NCBI GenBank assembly: GCA_022695795.1
Contig: MU404059.1
Coordinates: 124,001-188,000 of the forward strand
Source of the DNA: Biscogniauxia marginata
Lineage: Eukaryota > Ascomycota > Sordariomycetes > Xylariales > Xylariaceae
DNA: 64,000 bases
Direction of reading: 5' to 3'
In this document: positions 57,764 through 64,000 of the stretch, piece by piece
How positions within the stretch are numbered: position 1 is the first letter of the stretch
How the letters are laid out: every line of letters starts with the position of its first letter
Made by a program: the position numbers and the translations under genes
The notes under the pieces: model-generated
Told to the model about the DNA's origin: nothing
The model's database searches: none
The model's input: the letters and a program-made list of their open reading frames with translations, nothing else

Positions 57764-60355
57764 ATGGCTTCAGTCGCATCTGCCTCTCCGCCGTTAGGAC
57801 ACAGCTTTCGTCGCGCAGAATCAGCGGATGATTCGGACTCCTCCTGGCAGTATGTAGAGTCAAACCCGCCATCTGTTGGCTTCATGCCCAGCCCAGCCAG
57901 CTCAAGTATGCATAGCTGGGGAATTGTTGGCTATCCTGGCCAGCTCCGCGCTTCACCGGCCGCAATGTCTCCGCTGCTCCTCGACCACGACCCCCAGCAA
58001 TATGGACCGGCGCCTACATCGTACCCGGACAATGCAGAAAATCCGATGATGACCAGCGCCGGCGTCGATGGGTTGTTGATGCCCGCCTTCGATGGACAGA
58101 ACTTCCTGAACAGCCAGGAGCTTCTGTTTACTGACCCTCTCACCGGTGAGTGCCGTTCCCGGAGAAAGGACGCACTGCCCAAGTAGCTGACGAGGAAATA
58201 GGCGGTGTTAGTATGGCGCCATATTACCCTGCGTACCAAAGTAGCATGAGTGACATGTCTGGGTTGGAAGGTCTCGACATGGCACCCCAGCCCGTCGATC
58301 TGGGCATTCCGCCGCATTTCCGCAACGACAACGACGTCCCACCGTGGGCGCCCACGAACCTGAAGGGCGAGTCCTTCGCCCCCGTGATGATGGACGACGT
58401 CAGCAGCTTCATGTCGCACTCCCCGCTGCGGCGGTCGCCCTCGCACAGCCCCCACCACTCGAGCCCGCGGTCGCCCCCGGCCAAGCCGGAGCCTCGAAAG
58501 AGCGCGAGCCCGGTGAGGAGGGTCAGGGGCAACAGCAAGGTCGGCAAGAAGAAGCCCGAGCCGTCGAGCAAGTTCGTCATCATGACGCCGAACCTCATCA
58601 ACCAGCAGTCGGGCAAGCCGAACCCCTTCGAGTGCTTCGAGGCCATGCGGGCTACGCAGCGGGGGAGGAAGGGCCCATTGGCGAACGATACCAAGGAGAG
58701 TGCATTGCAGGTTAGGAGACTGGGGGCCTGTTTTTGCTGCCACAGGTTTGTCCCCCTATTTTCTTCTATTATTTCCCAACAAACATTTCTCTCTATGCGA
58801 CCGCGTGCTTACCCGCCAATGTAACAGTCGTAAGGTGAAATGCGACAAAGAGCGCCCGTGCCGGAACTGCAAGAAGCTCTCGGCGCAGGTACCGCAGATC
58901 ATGTGCTGGCAGTTTGGGGATTTCCTCCCGGTGCTGTTCCCGGACTTCATCCGGGGCCATTTCAAGAAGGACCAGATGGCCAGCTTCCTCAGTGAGAACG
59001 TCGAGAGCTTTAAGGTCGAGGGCGTAAGACAGGGCTGCTCCATCGAGCTGTTCTCCGGGTCGCGGTTCGGCTCCACGCTGACGGTTCCCGCGTCCTTCTT
59101 CACGCCCAAGACCGCCGAGATCCTGCAGCACTGGCACATGAACCCCGGCGTAAACCAGGTCGACTTGCAGTCCAGGGGCGCCGCCCCGATCGGCATCGAT
59201 CCCAACAACGCCGGCCAGCGGGACGAGCTGAGGAAGAAGGCGCGCGAATATATTCACAACCTCACGCTGGAGCCGCACTATGCTGAGCAAGTTACGGATT
59301 CCATCCGGTCGACGCAGGTGCCGCGCAAGGTCCTGGCTATAGTTCAGCGGTATGCGCAACGTACTGATGTAAGTGGATATCTGGTCATCCTGTTCTACTA
59401 CCCCTCTTCTCCGGTAAAGAGAGAGAGAGAGAGAAGGTGAGAGTGAGCGTGTGTGGCTGATATACGGTGATGATCTCTAGTCCGCGATGGTGAAAAGGGC
59501 GCTATCTATCTACGTAATGCACTACGTGCTCACGCGGCACCTCTGCCTGACGACCAGTACGGTAGTCAGCCTGCAGCACACGAACATGGTGCCGCAGAAC
59601 ACGCCGTGGGTGACGACGCGGGTGCTGAACCGGCAGGTCAAGTCGGCGGTGGACGAGCTGCTACTGAAGGAGATGCAGTCCCTCTTCGACGGCTTCTCCA
59701 AGTCGCTCAAGCCCAAGTCGCGGCGCGAGTGGGCCCCCTGCCTGGCGGCCTTCCTCGTGCTCTGCCAGTTCATGGAGGCGGTCGAGGCCGCCGCCGACGT
59801 CTTCGTCGTCTCGCAGAACGAGATCGACGCGCGCAACCGCTCCCCCGCGTCGTCCTCGCAATCGCCCGCGCTCGACCGCGCCTTCGCCCGCGGCCTCTGC
59901 CGCGACATCGACAACATCCCGTTCAAGCAGGTGGCATACCAGTTCCACCAGATCTACCAGACGCACTCGCGCGACGCCGCCACCCGCGCCTTCAACCCCC
60001 TGCTCGACGACTCGTTCGCCCTCGCGGGCGACCTCGACCCCGCTACCGTCGAGATGGTTGCCGGACTTAGGGAGCTGCTCCAGGGAGATAGCTGTAAGTT
60101 TTAATTCCCTTCACGTGTTCCCCGCCCTCATACATATCCCCCCTATTTCTGATTTTGGGCGTTAAGACTAACATAATTGTTTTTCTTTTTCAAACAGGGC
60201 ACGAGCTAGACTTCCTCGTCGCGGACCCCATCCTGCCGGACCGGGAGACGCACCCGTACCCGCGGGACGTGTCACTGAACTACACGGGGCGCCTCCTCGC
60301 GCGTTTCCTGCTCTCGTTCACGGACGAGAAGTACCTGTTCGACGGTCAATTCTAG
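57764..60355 (+). CDS. Zn(II)2Cys6-type regulator with an internal zinc cluster
   Basis: Five exons, 57764-58145, 58202-58745, 58828-59368, 59481-60093 and 60198-60355, give 745 residues; all phases agree. The first 300 residues are disordered, Ser/Pro-rich, with a basic stretch (RVRGNSKVGKKKPEPSSK). The zinc cluster lies in the middle: C304, C307, C314, C320, C323 and C335, i.e. 2-6-5-2-11 spacing, the last gap longer than the usual 6-9. Intron 2 cuts between CFCCH and RKVKC. The cluster is followed at once by WQFGDFLPVLFPDFIRGHFKK and a large helical C-terminal region (KVLAIVQRYAQRTD, TPWVTTRVLNRQVKSAVDELL, PLLDDSFAL) and ends in YTGRLLARFLLSFTDEKYLF. Proteins with this layout are conserved in Sordariomycetes as putative C6 factors. 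The target pathway is unknown. Confidence 0.9.
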
Positions 60356-62195
60356 AAACGAAACGAACCCTGCCATTTTGGCCTTCCAGTGGATTTAATG
60401 TATCAATAACAGGATTCTTTTTACGAGATATGAGGAACGAGGAGAAATAAATAGATATGCTAGGACCCTAGAATAGGGGAGAAGGGGGGGGGAGACTGGA
60501 TTTAGAACCAGCCTGCTGTTATGGAGAGAACGGGGCTGATGATCTTGGGAATATGGGAAGGGCGGAGAGGGTTCGGGGGTATAAGATGAGAATGGCGTTG
60601 GCTTTGAGAACTTCGGAGTATAGGAGTAGGCAGTGCGGACTCTTTTGGGAAACAGTGGCGATGAGTGAATTGAAATGAATGATGCTCATGAACTGGACCT
60701 GCACCCCTCTTTGCGTCTGAAAACTTGACTGCGAGGTCCGTACCATGGTAATTCATCAGCGCGCCAACAACATTACTGTCTGTCTCTGGCAATAACTACA
60801 ATATACGAGCCCACCGAGGTTCCCTTGTAGGCAGAGAAGTGTATGTAAATGAAAAGAGTATTCGTAACATATTAAGCCCAGTAATCGCTAGTGTTGAATA
60901 TACCGCCATTCCAGGGTTTCATGGATGAACGATAAGTAGTCTTCATGTTTTCTGATATACAACTGTAGGTATGAAACCTCCATATTCTTGGCTATTCACA
61001 CCTGCCAGTGTCGCTCGATACGGGCTATATGGATGCTGAGCAAGTAACTAATGCTGAGCAGCCTGATCTGGAGGCTGATATATTGACATCAACAGCCACA
61101 TACGTGCGTGGCATTTGGTCTTGATTGATATGTTGCTTGACTACCTAGGTAGGCAACTTATTTGAAAGGGGGGTTTCTCTGTATGACATAGACACCAAGC
61201 TTCATTAACTACTGCTACTACGAGTGTTATCTAGCCATCAATGTCAAGCAATGATCCCCCCCCCCCCCAAAAAAAAAAAAAAGCAATTTACAAGAGGCGC
61301 TTAATGTTCGGGGAGGGATAGATCTTCGATATAGATTTGGACAGCGGGGATCGGGACCGCTTAGATTAGGAGAAGGAATTCGTCACAACTGTGTAGTTCT
61401 CAATGGCAACGGATAGCCCAATCGAGTTGCCTCGTATGTTTCGAAACATGCTTATTTACGTGTTAATCTTAGATGCATACAACTCCGGAGAGCATCCCAG
61501 CTTCTTGGGGGCTATAGTGGTCGCTTGCCTGGTTGAGTAACGAAACAATCCGTCGGGGAGCTGAACCATTCGTCGATCAGCTGCATCTAGGTCAGCCTCG
61601 GCCTAGACAGGACCCTCTTTTCTGGCTGAAGGATCGTGTATATGCTTTATCCACAATAGACCGTACTACCTGCGGTAGCTACTCAGTTGTAGCTACACAA
61701 CGGTGTATATACTAGTGTAGCATCAATCCAGAATGCAGACGTCCTGGCATTATCGATTCGGCGGTTAAGTAGAGGATTATGACCTCGAATGAGACAATAG
61801 AAACCCGGTCACGTTGTGTGATCGATAGGACAGCGAGGCAAGCCACCTTAACTCCATCATATCATTGTAGAATCTCGTGCAATAGGATGAGTGGTTGTGA
61901 ATATGCAGGCAGGGGTACGATACGCCGAGAATAGAGGTTCATGCTTTGCCAAAGAAGGAAGGCGTGTGACTCCAAACCTTCGAACGGCAGTTCATTTCAA
62001 CTTAGTCTTTGAATAAGGAGTGATAGTATGGGTGTACTATTTCAATTGAGGTCTCGATGGTAATCGTCTATATAGACCTTGGTAGCGGTTATATAAATAT
62101 ACGAAGGAACATCTTCACTGTTTCACATCCGTCCTGTCTGACTAGCTTGATGCTGAAGCTTTCCTTTGAAGGCGTAAAATTAGTACACTATCAAA
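60356..62195. other. intergenic region upstream of the NLP gene
   Basis: 1.8 kb with the 3' flank of the C6 gene and the NLP promoter. A C13-A14 homopolymer pair lies at 61256-61282. From 60840 on the sequence is AT-richer and frame-poor. Confidence 0.5.
61256..61282. repeat. C/A homopolymer pair
   Basis: Thirteen C followed directly by fourteen A in noncoding DNA. Confidence 0.85.
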
Positions 62196-63082
62196 ATGCC
62201 TTCTCGGAAGACTTTCATTGCTACTCAATTGGGCCTTCTCATGGCCACCGTCATCCCCATAGTGTGCGGTAGTCCAATTGGTGGCCCCCTTAAGATCAAG
62301 GCCAGAGACCCACCAACAGCTCTTCCAGAGAAAGCAACTGCAGAAGATAAGGCGTGAGCTGCCCCTTTTTCATTGACAAGAGGACTATTACTGACTCTCG
62401 CACTCTCTTTACTAGCTTCCAGCCGGCGATGGACTTTGACACCGATGGATGCTACAACACTCCGGCGATTGACGCGGATGGTAACGTGGCTCCTGGTCTC
62501 GATAACAACAACACGGGGCTCTCCGAGGACTGCCGTGATCCATCGGACCTGACAAACAATAACGTGTATTCTCGGGCGCGTTGCAATAATGGGTGGTGCG
62601 CTTACCTGTACGACTACTACTTCGAGAAAGACGTCGCGATTGCAAACGTCCCCTTTGACTTCGGCCACCGGAATGACTGGGAACACATCGTCGTCTTCGT
62701 GCAGGATGGAGAGCCCAAAGTAGTTGCTGTATCACAGCATGGCGAGTACGAAACTAAAGCCGCAAGTGATGTCCGTTGGGACGGCAACCATCCCAAGGTC
62801 GTTTATCATAAAGATGGTATCAGCACTCATAATTTCCGTTTCGCCAATACGGAGGACGACAACATTGAGAATGCCACAGGTAGTTGGTTCTACGGGGACC
62901 TCGTCTCGTACAACGGCTTCCCAAGTACGGAAATTCGAGATAAGTTGATGTCTTGGGACTTTGGCGATGCGAACGTCGCTCTCAAAGATTCAAGCTTCCC
63001 AGGGCAGCTTGAGAAGGCCCGCGGGGACTTGGTCCCTGGCTTTGACAGCAATGTAGATGACGGCTCACCGGGAAATCCGTGA
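62196..63082 (+). CDS. NLP family protein (NPP1 domain), secreted necrosis- and ethylene-inducing-like protein
   Basis: Two exons, 62196-62353 and 62416-63082, give 274 residues; the 62-nt intron (GTGAGC...TAG, TACTGAC branch point) is in phase. NLPs are secreted by fungi, oomycetes and bacteria; toxic members damage membranes of dicot plants, others are non-toxic. Visible here are an N-terminal hydrophobic stretch (QLGLLMATVIPIVCG) fitting a signal peptide, a propeptide-like segment, the FDTDGCYNTPAID start of the NPP1 domain, a cysteine pair flanking SEDC and RARCNNGWC, the AYLYDYYFEKD strand and the central heptapeptide read as GHRNDWE. Most family members have His rather than Asn before the Asp of that motif. 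This and nearby changes make the activity uncertain. No partner gene is adjacent; the gene sits alone near the window end. Confidence 0.92.
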
Positions 63083-64000
63083 GAAAACGGATTCACGTAC
63101 ATGGACGAGCACATATATAGGTAGTGTTTCAGGGACTCACACCACTTGCCGGGCTAGCTGACTTCAGCTAACCTCAGTCAATTGGTAACGGGCACCCCAG
63201 TGCGTTCTTCTTCTGTATATAGCTAGCTTTTATCTCGATGTAAAACCGAGCCTCGTGTAAATAGAATGTGATGTTTGTCCTCATTAGTCCTGCTACCGCA
63301 CTAAAGCTCTACAGCAGCAGGGTGGATTGGACCGGCTGTCTAGGCCTTTGGTTTGTTCTCCCACATCGAACGATAAAAAAAGTTGACCTCCTGCGCATTG
63401 ATGAAACCGCGGGACGTAGGCAATTCGTGGGTTGAACCGCAAGGTTCTGGGTGCTGCTTCGTCTTCTATGAAGCAGACAAAAAAGACAGACGGCTGGCTC
63501 CCTGGGGTTTCGCTTGACTTTAAGAATTTCAGAAGTAGGCGAGGGCAGAGACGTGAGCGACACAAGGAGATATTTAATCACAGTAATCCTCACCAGTCGG
63601 TATCATGATACGTTGCCATGTCATATTCTCAGACAGAGCCTTGGTGGATGAATGGTATCTGGATAAATAGGTAACCTTGTAGGTAGGTGTATTTGGAAGG
63701 AAGCTTGAAAGTGTGAGGCCCAGCAGAAATTTCTTAAAAAGAAAAAGCGGCTGTTGAATTTTGCTGTGGCTGGGCGGGTAACGTCACGTGGCTTGTTCTA
63801 AGCAAAATTTCTCTTATCACCAGAATCGCGAAGCCGAAGCTCTCTTTCCTCTCTTTTCTCTCTTCACACTTTTTAAAACCATGCACGATTAATCAACCGA
63901 TTTTTATTCATCCACTTACTATCGGTCATATTTGCGTGCTAGACCAACCTGTGATTGCTGCCAACTCAATTCTACTGTGATGCTTGTCTTCTAACGTATC
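63083..64000. other. window-end spacer, probably leading into a further gene
   Basis: Contains the NLP 3' flank and, from about 63780, a CACGTG element followed by a TCTCTTTCCTCTCTTTTCTC pyrimidine tract, the usual look of a fungal transcription start region. The gene it would serve lies beyond the window. Confidence 0.45.

Overview
The window looks like nuclear DNA of a filamentous ascomycete (Pezizomycotina, most likely a Sordariomycete). The main signs are short introns (mostly 53-120 nt) with GT..AG ends and CTAAC/CTGAC-like branch points, a full set of fungus-typical genes (SAT4-type rhodopsin-domain membrane protein, two Zn(II)2Cys6 regulators, DUF7918, an NLP), GC-rich coding sequence between AT-richer spacers, and spacers full of ACCTACCT/AGGTAGGT words. 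No organelle, bacterial or plasmid signature was seen. No tRNA, rRNA, CRISPR array or intact transposon was found by eye.

Layout. 1-13018 is gene-poor: one intronless gene for an acidic protein (5569-6354) sits between two long spacers. 13019-34778 is a compact housekeeping block: mitochondrial Fe-S factor IBA57 (+), a spliceosome-type J-protein (-), an ACMSD-like amidohydrolase (-) divergent from a 2-oxoglutarate/Fe(II) dioxygenase (+), an alpha/beta hydrolase (+), the fatty-acid elongation dehydratase PHS1 (-), a five-exon DUF7918 protein (-), a Pro/Ser-rich hypothetical (-), a DUF1349 protein (-), a PQ-loop vacuolar transporter (-) divergent from a peroxisomal-type NADH pyrophosphatase (+). 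37067-41418 holds ribosomal protein uL1 (-) divergent from a seven-helix SAT4-family protein (+). 44155-60355 is regulatory: a C2H2 factor (-), a six-exon Zn2Cys6 factor (-), a conserved protein of unknown function (+) and a second Zn2Cys6 factor with an unusually placed zinc cluster (+). An NLP (necrosis- and ethylene-inducing-like) gene closes the window at 62196-63082 (+).

Most of these genes work independently; I see no convincing biosynthetic cluster and no clear new multi-gene system. The amidohydrolase/dioxygenase pair shares an 803-bp divergent promoter region and is the only pair with a plausible co-regulated catabolic role. Spliced models were built by hand: exon ends were accepted only where reading phase, splice signals and family-like sequence agreed. 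Several introns begin with non-consensus GTTCGT, GTGCGG or GTCTGC donors, which would mislead automatic predictors. Family assignments come from recognition of motifs, not from database searches.
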